Shown in pieces: positions 34,623-43,486 of a DNA stretch of 47,643 nucleotides. Within the stretch, counting starts at the first letter, position 1, and each line of letters opens with the position of its first letter. A program made the translations under genes and the position numbers. The notes below the pieces were generated by a model. It saw only the letters and a program-made list of their open reading frames with translations. It was not told the DNA's origin and did not search any database. The stretch comes from Candidatus Thalassarchaeum sp. (GTDB taxonomy: Archaea > Thermoplasmatota > Poseidoniia > Poseidoniales > Thalassarchaeaceae): contig JAKURL010000001.1 in the NCBI GenBank assembly GCA_022449345.1, positions 78,211 through 125,853 of the forward strand, read 5' to 3'.

Positions 34623-35980
34623 CACTTATCGCCTCCTGTTGTCGGAATGGGAATTCCGGCTAGATGGTCAGCAACCATGCTGGCGAATCTATCGAACAAT
34701 GGAGAGGCATCATGAGGGCCGGGGCAGGCCTCTGGATGATATTGTATAGTGAAGGCCCTCTTTCCAATCAAATCTAGGCCTTCTACGGTCCTGTCGTTAG
34801 CATTGACGTGCCGGACCTTGAACGGTGCCTCAAGTTCGTTGCTTCCTCGCGTAGAACAAGCACCGGACGGATGCGGAGCAAGCATTCCCTTCTCAGGGTC
34901 TTCCACCGCGAATCCATGATTCTGGCTGGTGATGTAAACTCGACCTGTCTCAAGATCTACTACTGGTTGGTTCGCTCCTCTGTGGCCATATCTCAACTTA
35001 TATGTGCGTAGTCCAGCGGCTAACCCCATCAATTGATGACCGAGGCATATACCCATTACAGGTAGACCGGTTCGAACCGCTGCAGCCAAACTATCTCGAG
35101 CGGTTGTTGCGGCACCAGAATGCGCCGGATCACCGGGTCCATTAGAGGCAAAGAAGGCATCCGGCTTCCATTCCATTATTTCTTCGAAAGTTGTTGTTGC
35201 TGGACACCACACAACCTCGAAGCGTTGCGATAATTCTCGCAAAATATTGTACTTCACCCCACAATCAATCGCTGCTAATCTCGGAAGCGATTTGCCATCC
35301 TCATCAGTTGCTCCTGGATTGATGATTACCGCTTCTTCACAGGTTACTTCAGCAACCAAATCATCTGCGTCTGGAGGAGTCATCTCATCTAGACGGACGA
35401 GCATTTCTCTCTCAGCCTCTGCTGGACCGAAAATACACAGAACGGTTCCATGCTCACGAACTCTGCGAGTAAGTTCCCTCGTATCTACATCCTGAATTCC
35501 TGGCACTTCATGGGCGAATAGTAAATCGTGAACACTACCGATTGCATCTCTATGGTCAGGAATCTCAATCAATTGCTTACAAACTACACCCCTTGGCCAA
35601 ACTCCCGAGGATTCGGAAGTTCCTGCATGGACTCCGTAATTGCCTAGTAGCGGCCATGTAAACGTCAGAACCTGCCCAGCGAAGGAAGGGTCGGTTAAAC
35701 TCTCCTGATAGCCAGCCATACCAGTGGTAAAGACGAGTTCACCCTCGGCGATTACAGGAGCGCCGAATAGTCGCCCTCTGTAGCGAGTCCCATCTGCGAG
35801 AAGTAGTAATCCGTCGGCTTCAGAAGGTGGCTCAGGAGTGCTAGAATCGAGCAAAGCGTCTGCAGCATCGGGGAAACAAGGAGGATTGTCGACTCCGGAA
35901 ACACCTGCGCCGGGAATGAAGCCCCTGCCGGGAGCGTTCTCCGACATCAGCGATGCTGCTCGAAAGAGCCTCTTAATCAT
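34622..35980 (-). CDS. carA: carbamoyl-phosphate synthase small subunit (glutaminase)
   Basis: 452 aa if the ATG at 35980 is used, or 441 from the ATG at 35947; neither has a good Shine-Dalgarno. The family core begins near residue 57 (LLLLADGTRYRGRLFG), so there is an N-terminal extension of about 50 residues, rich in Pro and acidic residues. The glutaminase triad is visible: Cys in VMGICLGHQLMG and His/Glu in FTIQYHPEACPGPHD. It supplies ammonia to CarB. It lies 11 nt after the aTrm56 stop and overlaps carB. Confidence 0.95.
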   Translation of the reverse strand: MIKRLFRAASLMSENAPGRGFIPGAGVSGVDNPPCFPDAADALLDSSTPEPPSEADGLLLLADGTRYRGRLFGAPVIAEGELVFTTGMAGYQESLTDPSFAGQVLTFTWPLLGNYGVHAGTSESSGVWPRGVVCKQLIEIPDHRDAIGSVHDLLFAHEVPGIQDVDTRELTRRVREHGTVLCIFGPAEAEREMLVRLDEMTPPDADDLVAEVTCEEAVIINPGATDEDGKSLPRLAAIDCGVKYNILRELSQRFEVVWCPATTTFEEIMEWKPDAFFASNGPGDPAHSGAATTARDSLAAAVRTGLPVMGICLGHQLMGLAAGLRTYKLRYGHRGANQPVVDLETGRVYITSQNHGFAVEDPEKGMLAPHPSGACSTRGSNELEAPFKVRHVNANDRTVEGLDLIGKRAFTIQYHPEACPGPHDASPLFDRFASMVADHLAGIPIPTTGGDK

Positions 35981-35991
35981 TGAGAGGGATT

Positions 35992-36555
35992 TTACTCTTC
36001 TCCGAGACTCATTACCTGCTTTCGGTCAAGGCTAGGGACTACCTGGATTTCTCCACCTTGAAAGTGCTTTGACTCGTCTAATGGTCCGATGAATGATTCT
36101 AGGAATACACCCAATGCTGCTACCTCTGAATGAGGTTGATTACCTATCGAAATGTTATGGTTGGCTAATCGAAATACTTCGCCCGAAACCTTAGTTCCTC
36201 CAACCACTATTACCATCGGACGGCCACGTTCGATGGAATTGAGCGATTCCCTCCAAGACTCACCATACATTGTCAGATGGACGATTATACCAGGATGACC
36301 ATCTCCTGCATCTTGGGAGAATCGACGAAGCAAAGCCATTGGCTTGGGTTCGTACCTACACTCGAAGTCCCCTCCAAATCTATCACTGACTGACCGCCAT
36401 GTATCGAGTGCTGACTCATCCTCTTCTCCTGCAAGAATAACCTCATTTGCCCCAAAGGCTCTGGCAGTCAAACCGAGGTGACTGGTTATGCGCTTGTCAC
36501 GCTCTCGCCGATGGCCCAATCTCAGAACTGAGACCCTTTGGCTTGGGGCACTCAT
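35992..36555 (-). CDS. archaeal tRNA 2'-O-methyltransferase aTrm56
   Basis: 187 aa from the ATG at 36555, four bases after the stop of the upstream membrane protein; an ATG at 36582 would overlap that gene. The N-terminus VLRLGHRRERDKRITSHLGL is the family signature, with HLTMYG, VIVVGG and GNQPHSEVAALG in the SPOUT region. It methylates the ribose of C56 in the T-loop of archaeal tRNAs using SAM. It precedes carA on the same strand. Confidence 0.92.
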   Translation of the reverse strand: MSAPSQRVSVLRLGHRRERDKRITSHLGLTARAFGANEVILAGEEDESALDTWRSVSDRFGGDFECRYEPKPMALLRRFSQDAGDGHPGIIVHLTMYGESWRESLNSIERGRPMVIVVGGTKVSGEVFRLANHNISIGNQPHSEVAALGVFLESFIGPLDESKHFQGGEIQVVPSLDRKQVMSLGEE

Positions 36556-36559
36556 GGAA

Positions 36560-37228
36560 TTACGCGGACGGCCCGCCTTCATCAGCCTGACCCATGTCAG
36601 ATGACTCGTGGAAGTTGGGGATTAAGTCCACAGGCATGTGAATCATTTGGATTCTCACCCACTGTAAAAGCCAAGCATCAATGAATAACTTTGCAGAGTA
36701 GTGAATCATCACTGCCAAGGCGAGAAGACGTAAACTGCCAAACAATGCTGTTTGGATGTCAACTTGATCCGTGAGTAAGGCGAAACCAAGAGGTTCGAGA
36801 ATATAGTAGATAGCAAGAACTACCAGTAAACCACCTATATTCGACATAGGAGCATGACCTCTTTCCCTACCAACACTCCAAACCACTGTTGCTAGGAAGA
36901 CAATTACAGGCACTATCTTTGCTAATGTGGAGAAGTCGAACTCACCCAATAGAGAAAGAGGCATTTCAGAGTTATTCAAAGCGTCAGCACCCTTTCCAAC
37001 CGCAATCCACCAGAATAATCCAGACATCATCAACAAGACTCCAGAAAGCCAACCTCGATTGGTAATCATATCACGAATTTCGTGCCTGTCTTTTGGTCGT
37101 AAACGCTGTAGAATTGATTCCATCAATTCCAGTGCATCGTTGGAAGGAAGTTCTTCCTTAGCAGCGGCAGCAATGCCCTGTTGAGAGGTGTTTTCACCTG
37201 TATCAGGAGACTCCTCGCCCAAAACCAT
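36560..37228 (-). CDS. multi-helix membrane protein of unknown function
   Basis: 222 aa from the ATG at 37228 (a GTG one codon upstream is possible). The N-terminal 55 residues are soluble and charged. Hydrophobic segments follow at about residues 60-80 (WLSGVLLMMSGLFWWIAV), 105-122 (IVPVIVFLATVVWSVG), 132-152 (IGGLLVVLAIYYILEPLGFAL) and 164-182 (LFGSLRLLALAVMIHYSAK), giving four probable helices. I do not recognise the family. It is the first gene of the strand leading to aTrm56 and carAB and is divergent from folP (55-bp gap). Confidence 0.7.
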   Translation of the reverse strand: MVLGEESPDTGENTSQQGIAAAAKEELPSNDALELMESILQRLRPKDRHEIRDMITNRGWLSGVLLMMSGLFWWIAVGKGADALNNSEMPLSLLGEFDFSTLAKIVPVIVFLATVVWSVGRERGHAPMSNIGGLLVVLAIYYILEPLGFALLTDQVDIQTALFGSLRLLALAVMIHYSAKLFIDAWLLQWVRIQMIHMPVDLIPNFHESSDMGQADEGGPSA

Positions 37229-37283
37229 CACCGGATTGCCGCTCCGTCACATCATAAAGGGTGCGTCTAATAGAAGGTATGAA

Positions 37284-38117
37284 ATGGCCGACTGGAGACC
37301 TATTATAAATCGCCGAAGCGATGGTTTTCCAAGAATTATGGGCATTCTCAACATAACTCCAGACTCATTTCATGCTGATTCTAGGGTTGATTCTGTTGAG
37401 GATGCTCTATCACGTGCCAGACAAATGGTGGAGGAAGGAGCTGAATGGCTTGATATCGGCGGCGAATCGACCAGACCTGGCGCAGCATCTGTAGACCATG
37501 ATGAGGAAATGAGTCGAGTTTTGCCGGTCATTGAAGCCATAAGGGTCGCTCTCCCAGACGTTGGTATTTCGATAGATACTCGACGCGCCTCTGTAGCAAG
37601 AGTTGCGTTGGGGTTGGGGGCCAACTTAGTGAACGACGTAAGTGCCTTATCCGACCCTGGTATGCTTGAATTGATTACAGAGGCGGCATGCCCAGTCTGC
37701 CTAATGCACATGCGAGGGTTACCCGAAAATATGCAGAGTGATCCAAAGTACGGAGACGTGGTTTCTGAGGTCCGGCATAGCCTAGAACAGTCTGCACAGA
37801 CTCTTCTAGATGCAGGGGTTGGTCCGGAGATGATTATCGCGGACCCCGGAATAGGATTTGGAAAATTACTCGAGCACAATGAAACATTACTTGCTGCCGG
37901 AAGAGAAATTGTTCCAAGGCAAGAAATGCCTCTGATGTGGGGGGTAAGTCGAAAACGCATGTTTGCAGACTTACTCGGTCGAACCGATTCCAATGAAAGA
38001 TTAGCAGGTAGTCTTGGAATCGCGGCTATGGCTCCATCAAAAGGGGTCGACATCATCAGGGTGCATGATGTGCGTGAACATGCTGACCTTTACGCGGCCA
38101 TGCGAGCGGTAAACTGA
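37284..38117 (+). CDS. folP: dihydropteroate synthase
   Basis: 277 aa from the ATG at 37284, with GAAGGT before it; an in-frame extension from 37188 would overlap the divergent gene. TIM-barrel motifs: MGILNITPDSF at the N-terminus, WLDIGGESTRPGA (pterin site), and IADPGIGFGK. The Lys/Arg loop is seen as WGVSRKRM, and the end carries IRVHDVREH. It condenses hydroxymethyl-dihydropterin diphosphate with p-aminobenzoate or a related arylamine. It fits with FolB and the pteridine-reductase-like SDR elsewhere in the window. The stop is fused to the ribosome site of the TraB-like gene. Confidence 0.93.
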   Translation: MADWRPIINRRSDGFPRIMGILNITPDSFHADSRVDSVEDALSRARQMVEEGAEWLDIGGESTRPGAASVDHDEEMSRVLPVIEAIRVALPDVGISIDTRRASVARVALGLGANLVNDVSALSDPGMLELITEAACPVCLMHMRGLPENMQSDPKYGDVVSEVRHSLEQSAQTLLDAGVGPEMIIADPGIGFGKLLEHNETLLAAGREIVPRQEMPLMWGVSRKRMFADLLGRTDSNERLAGSLGIAAMAPSKGVDIIRVHDVREHADLYAAMRAVN

Positions 38118-38126
38118 GGTGAATTG

Positions 38127-39284
38127 ATGGGCCAAAACATAGTCGATATCGATGAGCGATTACGTATCATCGGAACCGCTCACATCAGCAGTGCCTCAGT
38201 AGCCCTTGTTCGAGAGCAAATTGAGGAATGGAAACCTGATTTAGTCGCCGTGGAACTCTGCAAATCTAGATTACGTTCTTTACAACAACCGGATGATTTG
38301 GACAATGATGACCTATTGAAAATTATCAGCGATGGTAGATCTTCAATGATTTTGCTACAATCTGCCCTTGCTGCTCAACAGCGACGTATGGGGGTGGAAA
38401 CCGGCGAGAAACCTGGAGCCGAATTACTCGCGGCCATCGAGGTCGCGGATGAGAAGGGAGTTGAACACGCACTAATCGACAGAGACGTGGTGATTACTTT
38501 GCGAAGGGCTTGGAGAAAGATGGGGCTGCGAGAGAAATGGCGAGTACTGAACGCACTCCTCTGGGAAGATGACGATGAGGAGTTTGAACTCGATGACCTG
38601 CTAGAAGATTCTGATATGCTAACCACTCTGCTGGAAGAAGCTCGAGATGCAGCGCCACGTGCCGGCGAGGTTCTCATCGACGAGCGAGATGTCTTCTTGG
38701 CTGGTCGAATACAACAAGTTAGGGGAAAAGGAAAGGTGCTCGCTGTTGTAGGAGCAGGTCACATCAATGGTGTCATAGAACATCTCAAACAACCTGCGAT
38801 GGAAACCACCTCTCGACTCAGCGAATTATCTTCTGAGCCACCTAAACCAATATGGCCAAAGGTGGTGATGTGGGCGATTCCAATTTTCCTCACTTCTGTT
38901 GTTGGGTACCTAGTTTGGAATGGAGAAACTGAGGCATTGAAAGATACACTTTGGTATTGGACAGCCGCCAATGCTATTCTGGCAGGTTTGGGAGTCGCAT
39001 TGGCTAGAGGGCATCCACTCTCCATTCTGGTCGGAGCCATAGCGAGCCCGATTACCAGCTTGAATCCCACTTTGGCGGCCGGCTGGTTCGCTGGATATAC
39101 TCAACTGAAGATAGCCGCTCCAACAGGAAGTGACGCAACTGAGTTTCTCGCCCTGCAAGATTACAGTGTATTCTATCGAAATCGTGTTGGAAAAGTGCTT
39201 CTTGTTACCGCACTCGGCAATTTGGGTTCTGCCCTCGGCGCATGGCTTGCAGGCGGTGCAATCGTGGGCATAATTATCGGGTGA
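38127..39284 (+). CDS. TraB/PrgY-family membrane protein
   Basis: 385 aa from the ATG at 38127, with TGAGGTGA upstream including the folP stop. The soluble N-terminal half has GTAH (residues 16-19), VAVELCKSRL and, near residue 213, VVGAGHING, the paired histidine motifs of TraB/Tiki-type proteins. The C-terminal half holds four to five transmembrane helices from about residue 250. Related eukaryotic Tiki proteins are metalloproteases; bacterial PrgY limits pheromone signalling. The archaeal function is unknown, with protease activity possible. Confidence 0.88.
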   Translation: MGQNIVDIDERLRIIGTAHISSASVALVREQIEEWKPDLVAVELCKSRLRSLQQPDDLDNDDLLKIISDGRSSMILLQSALAAQQRRMGVETGEKPGAELLAAIEVADEKGVEHALIDRDVVITLRRAWRKMGLREKWRVLNALLWEDDDEEFELDDLLEDSDMLTTLLEEARDAAPRAGEVLIDERDVFLAGRIQQVRGKGKVLAVVGAGHINGVIEHLKQPAMETTSRLSELSSEPPKPIWPKVVMWAIPIFLTSVVGYLVWNGETEALKDTLWYWTAANAILAGLGVALARGHPLSILVGAIASPITSLNPTLAAGWFAGYTQLKIAAPTGSDATEFLALQDYSVFYRNRVGKVLLVTALGNLGSALGAWLAGGAIVGIIIG

Positions 39285-39330
39285 ACAGTCAACCAACCAT
39301 CCATTGGGCGCAGGCCAGTGAGGAGATAGT

Positions 39331-40743
39331 GTGGTAAATTTCGGCTTCGTTATTGATAATCGCAAGTGCATCGGCTGTCATGCCTGCACTGTTGCTTGTA
39401 AATCAGAACACGATGTTCCGATTGGTGTCAATCGGACCCATGTCAAGTACATTGAGAAGGGGACTTACCCGGATGTGACTAGGGAATTCAGTGTCCATCG
39501 ATGCAATCATTGTGAGGATGCGCCATGCACCACAATCTGTCCTACAACTGCACTATTCACCCGTCAGGATGGAATCGTGGATTTCGATGACGAACGCTGC
39601 ATTGGCTGTAAATCCTGTATGCAGGCTTGCCCCTACGATGCCCTCTACATTGATCCAAACAAAGGCACGGCGGCCAAATGCAATTATTGTACCCATAGAA
39701 TCGAAAATTCCTACGAACCATCCTGTGTCATAGTTTGTCCCGTTGAAGCCATAATTTCAGGAGACCTAGATGACCCCAACTCGTCGATTTCGAACTATGT
39801 CAGTGAACACGAGGTGACTGTGCGAAAGCCTGAATCAGGTGCTAAGCCAAACGTCTACTATGTTGAAACTAGTGAGGATATACTGAATCCACACGCTACC
39901 GAACGTTCTGGCGAATACCTCTGGACAGATCAGGCGGCGGGAGTTGGACATTTTGCAAAATACGCAGATTCTAGGTTAGGAGCCTCAGATACTAATTCAA
40001 TGATTGTTCAATTAGCTCTGGAGAAGAAGGCAAGAGCTGCTAATCCCAGAGATCGTGCAATAATCAGAGATGTGATGGAGCGCCTAGATGAACAGGCTGA
40101 GCGCCCGAAGAGAAGTTATGACCAGCCCTCCAAAGGCATACTTTGGGGCTGGGAAGTTTCTGCATATATCGTCACCAAAGCAATAGCATCAGGAGCATAT
40201 TTAGTAGCCATGTTAGCTATGTTTGCCGGTTTACTTGAGATGACTGATGAGCTTTGGTGGCAACTCATAATTGGCTGTACCATATTCCTTGTTATAACAG
40301 GAATTCTGTTGGTGAAGGATCTTGACCGACCTGAGAGATTCCTGTATGTCTTGCTCAGACCTAATTGGGATTCTTGGCTGGTAAAGGGGGCCTATATTCT
40401 CGGGGCTTTTGGAGGAATATTAGCTTGCAGTGGTGCGGTTCTCTTCTTTGACTTAGAATCCACTTATCTTGAATATCTAGCAATCGCCGGAATCCCACTC
40501 GCAACATTAACCGGAGTTTACACGGCTTGGTTATTTGGCCAGGCGAGTGGAAGGAACTGGTCCAAGGATCGTTTCCTTGCATTAAAGATGCTAATCGAAA
40601 TGCTGATTCTCGGTATTGCGACTATGGCATTTTTGATTTCCTCAGAAGTCATCTACTGGGCGGTGGCTGGAATACTGATTTTCCTTGTCTGTAAACATGC
40701 ACATAGTACGGTCATTGATCCACAATTGGAGACTCTGCACTGA
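39331..40743 (+). CDS. fused four-cluster ferredoxin and NrfD-type membrane subunit
   Basis: 470 aa starting with GTG at 39331, with GAGGAG upstream. The N-terminal third binds four [4Fe-4S] clusters: Cys13/16/19/23, Cys58/61/66/70, Cys90/93/96/100 and Cys117/120/132/136. A linker (about 150-270) follows, then an NrfD-like membrane domain (about 275-460) with several helices and the conserved-looking KDLDRPERF between helices. In PsrABC, SoeABC and related enzymes these are two separate subunits (B and C); here they are one protein. It should carry electrons between the molybdenum subunit encoded next and the quinone pool. The stop is fused to the ribosome site of that next gene. Confidence 0.9.
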   Translation: MVNFGFVIDNRKCIGCHACTVACKSEHDVPIGVNRTHVKYIEKGTYPDVTREFSVHRCNHCEDAPCTTICPTTALFTRQDGIVDFDDERCIGCKSCMQACPYDALYIDPNKGTAAKCNYCTHRIENSYEPSCVIVCPVEAIISGDLDDPNSSISNYVSEHEVTVRKPESGAKPNVYYVETSEDILNPHATERSGEYLWTDQAAGVGHFAKYADSRLGASDTNSMIVQLALEKKARAANPRDRAIIRDVMERLDEQAERPKRSYDQPSKGILWGWEVSAYIVTKAIASGAYLVAMLAMFAGLLEMTDELWWQLIIGCTIFLVITGILLVKDLDRPERFLYVLLRPNWDSWLVKGAYILGAFGGILACSGAVLFFDLESTYLEYLAIAGIPLATLTGVYTAWLFGQASGRNWSKDRFLALKMLIEMLILGIATMAFLISSEVIYWAVAGILIFLVCKHAHSTVIDPQLETLH

Positions 40744-40753
40744 GGTGAATGAG

Positions 40754-43486
40754 ATGGCAGAGACATTTATCGAAAAATTTGCGCAGAAATTGCGCATCAT
40801 TCCGAACCTAGACCGAGAACATGCTGATGGCAATTCACAAGAATTGAGAAAATTCCCCTCTCCCGAAGAATGGCACGATTTCAAGGAACTCGACGCCAAT
40901 GCATGGCCAGTTCGCATCGAGAAAAATTACTCACTCGTTCCAACAACCTGTTTCAATTGTGAATCAGCATGTGGAATGTTAGCTTATGTTGACAAAGAAA
41001 CCGGTCATGTGTCAAAGTTTGAGGGAAATCCACACCATCCAGGCAGCCGTGGTAGGAATTGTGCAAAGGGCCCAGCCACAATCAACCAAATTCAAGACAC
41101 TGAGCGCATTTTGCACCCACTTCGCCGAGTAGGAGAGCGAGGCGAAGGAGGGTGGGAGCAGATTAGTTGGGATGAGGCACTCGATGAGATCGCTGCAAAG
41201 ATACGAGAGTCCCTCAAGAGGGGGGGCGTTGACAAGGTGGTCTACCACGTTGGACGACCGGGGCATGAAGGATATGCAAACCGCGTCCTCAAGGCCTGGG
41301 GAGTAGACGGACATAATTCGCACACGAATATCTGCTCGGCGGGGGCAAGAACCGGCTATGCACTGTGGCATCAGCACGACCGCCCGAGCCCCGACCATGC
41401 CAATGCGAAGGTTATCTTGCTGACTTCTTCACACCTCGAAACTGGTCATTACTTCAATCCCCATGCGCAGAGAATTCTCGAAGGGATGATGGATGGAGCC
41501 AAGCTGATTGTCATCGACCCTCGGCTATCCAACACCGCAGCGATGGCTGACCACTGGTTGCCTACATGGCCGGGTAGTGAACCTGCCCTATTCCTCGCTT
41601 GGGCTAAGATGATTCTCGTACGAGGCCTGTATGATAGGCAGTTCATGGAAACTCAGGTAAATTGGGATATGTGGATGTCAGCAGTCCACCCAAATGAGTC
41701 AATAGACTTTGATCGGTTCATTGAATTGCTCATAGAAGAATACGCCGAATATACCCCCGAATTCGCTGCCTCCGAGTGTAAAATTCCCGTCGAACAAGTA
41801 ATTGAGGCGGGTGAAGTAGTCGCAAACGCGGGGAGTCAACTTTGCACCCACGTTTGGCGAAGCGCAGCAATCGGCAATCTCGGTGGCTGGCAGGTAAGTC
41901 GAACCTTGCATTTCCTCAATGTTCTGACCGGCTCGGTTGGCACAGTGGGAGGCACGAGCCCCAATTCTTGGTCGAAATTCAAGCCGTCTCTTTTCGATGT
42001 TCCTCCAAATCCAGACGGCTGGAACGAACTACACTTTCCGCCTGAATATATGCTGGCACATTACGAGATGAGTCACATATTACCACATCTAGTGAAAGAT
42101 GGACGAGGCACTATGGATGTCTATTTCACCCGAGTATTCAATCCGGTCTGGAGCTATCCAGATGGCTTTTCGTGGATTGAAATGTTCGAAGATAAGGATG
42201 CAATAGGCTGTCACATTGCCTTAACTCCAACTTGGAACGAGACTGCTTTCTTTGCTGATTATGTCCTTCCAATGGGTCATGCATCTGAACGACACGATGT
42301 CAACTCTTACGCCACCTCCGCGGGAAAGTGGGTTGCATTCAGGCAACCCGTTCTGCGAGAATTTGCTAGGCGTGAGGGTCGTCAAGTAGAATTCACACAC
42401 GAGATTAATCCAGGGGAAGTTTGGGAAGAAGACGAATTTTGGATCGAATTATCTTGGCGTATTGACGATGGTACAATGGGAATTCGTGAGCACTTCATGA
42501 GTCCTTATCGAAAAGGAGAAAAAATAACTGTCGACGAATATTACCAATATCTCTTCGAGCGAGTTCCAGGCCTTCCTCAAGCAGCTGAAACCGAAGGAAC
42601 CGACGCCCTAGGTTACATGCGCAAACACGGAGCATTTCTGATTGAAGAATCGACCTATGAGAAACACAAATCAGAAGGATGGCCTACTCCGAGTGGAAAA
42701 CAGGAATTCTATTCTGAGACAATGATTGAATTTGGATATCCTGAACATTCGATTCCTCATTATCGGCAGAAATCTCACGTTCATCCCGACAATCTATCGG
42801 GAGAAGATGAATACTGCCTGCTTCCTAATTTCCGTCTCCCGCAACACATCCACTCTCGATCTGCGAACGCAAAATGGCTGGTTGAAATTGCACATAGAAA
42901 CCCGATTTGGATTCACCCTAAGGATGCGAGAAAACTCGGTGTGGCAGAGGGTGATTTACTAAAAATCGAAACCGAGATTGGTTGGTTTGTCGATAAGGTC
43001 TGGGTTACTGAAGGAATCAAGCCAGGAGTTATCGGCTGTTCCCACCATATTGGAAGGTGGAGAAGGGAACAGGACAGAGGCAATCGATTCTTGACAAATA
43101 CAGTTGCGATCGAAGACAAAGGCGATGGTAAAATGCGAATGAAGACGGTGAGTGGTGTCGAGCCTTGGAAATCCGATGACCCTGATACAAACCGCATCTG
43201 GTGGAGAGATGGAGGAGTTCACCAAAACATAACCCACGCAGTTCAGCCCGACCCAATCTCTGGAGCACATTGTTGGCTTCAGAAGGTTCGCCTTTCAATC
43301 CCCAATGAAGACGAAGACTACGGGGATATCGAGGTAGATCGGAAAAAGTCGTTTGGGTACTACAAACGCTGGAATGATTGGGCCAAAGAGCGTGAAACTC
43401 ATCCGCGAGGTGAGCGCCGCCCCCTCTGGATGAAGCGGCCTCTTTCTCCAAAGAAACAGCATTGGTATATACCAGGGAGTGAGTGA
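40754..43486 (+). CDS. molybdopterin oxidoreductase catalytic subunit (Psr/Soe-like)
   Basis: 910 aa from the ATG at 40754. The N-terminal [4Fe-4S] site is Cys66/69/73 and Cys103 (CFNCESAC, CAKG). TNICSAGART places Cys194 as the candidate Mo ligand. The C-terminal molydopterin-binding domain includes LPNFRLPQHIHSRSANAKW. No twin-arginine signal is seen, so the subunit should face the cytoplasm, as in SoeABC sulfite dehydrogenases; polysulfide and thiosulfate reductases usually carry a Tat signal. Its partners are the fused ferredoxin-NrfD protein upstream and a TauE/SafE exporter directly downstream. A sulfur oxyanion is a likely substrate but is not proven. Confidence 0.88.
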   Translation: MAETFIEKFAQKLRIIPNLDREHADGNSQELRKFPSPEEWHDFKELDANAWPVRIEKNYSLVPTTCFNCESACGMLAYVDKETGHVSKFEGNPHHPGSRGRNCAKGPATINQIQDTERILHPLRRVGERGEGGWEQISWDEALDEIAAKIRESLKRGGVDKVVYHVGRPGHEGYANRVLKAWGVDGHNSHTNICSAGARTGYALWHQHDRPSPDHANAKVILLTSSHLETGHYFNPHAQRILEGMMDGAKLIVIDPRLSNTAAMADHWLPTWPGSEPALFLAWAKMILVRGLYDRQFMETQVNWDMWMSAVHPNESIDFDRFIELLIEEYAEYTPEFAASECKIPVEQVIEAGEVVANAGSQLCTHVWRSAAIGNLGGWQVSRTLHFLNVLTGSVGTVGGTSPNSWSKFKPSLFDVPPNPDGWNELHFPPEYMLAHYEMSHILPHLVKDGRGTMDVYFTRVFNPVWSYPDGFSWIEMFEDKDAIGCHIALTPTWNETAFFADYVLPMGHASERHDVNSYATSAGKWVAFRQPVLREFARREGRQVEFTHEINPGEVWEEDEFWIELSWRIDDGTMGIREHFMSPYRKGEKITVDEYYQYLFERVPGLPQAAETEGTDALGYMRKHGAFLIEESTYEKHKSEGWPTPSGKQEFYSETMIEFGYPEHSIPHYRQKSHVHPDNLSGEDEYCLLPNFRLPQHIHSRSANAKWLVEIAHRNPIWIHPKDARKLGVAEGDLLKIETEIGWFVDKVWVTEGIKPGVIGCSHHIGRWRREQDRGNRFLTNTVAIEDKGDGKMRMKTVSGVEPWKSDDPDTNRIWWRDGGVHQNITHAVQPDPISGAHCWLQKVRLSIPNEDEDYGDIEVDRKKSFGYYKRWNDWAKERETHPRGERRPLWMKRPLSPKKQHWYIPGSE

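Noticed and set aside
37370-38056. 228-aa minus-strand ORF opposite folP
   Set aside because: Antisense of dihydropteroate synthase; no recognisable motif.
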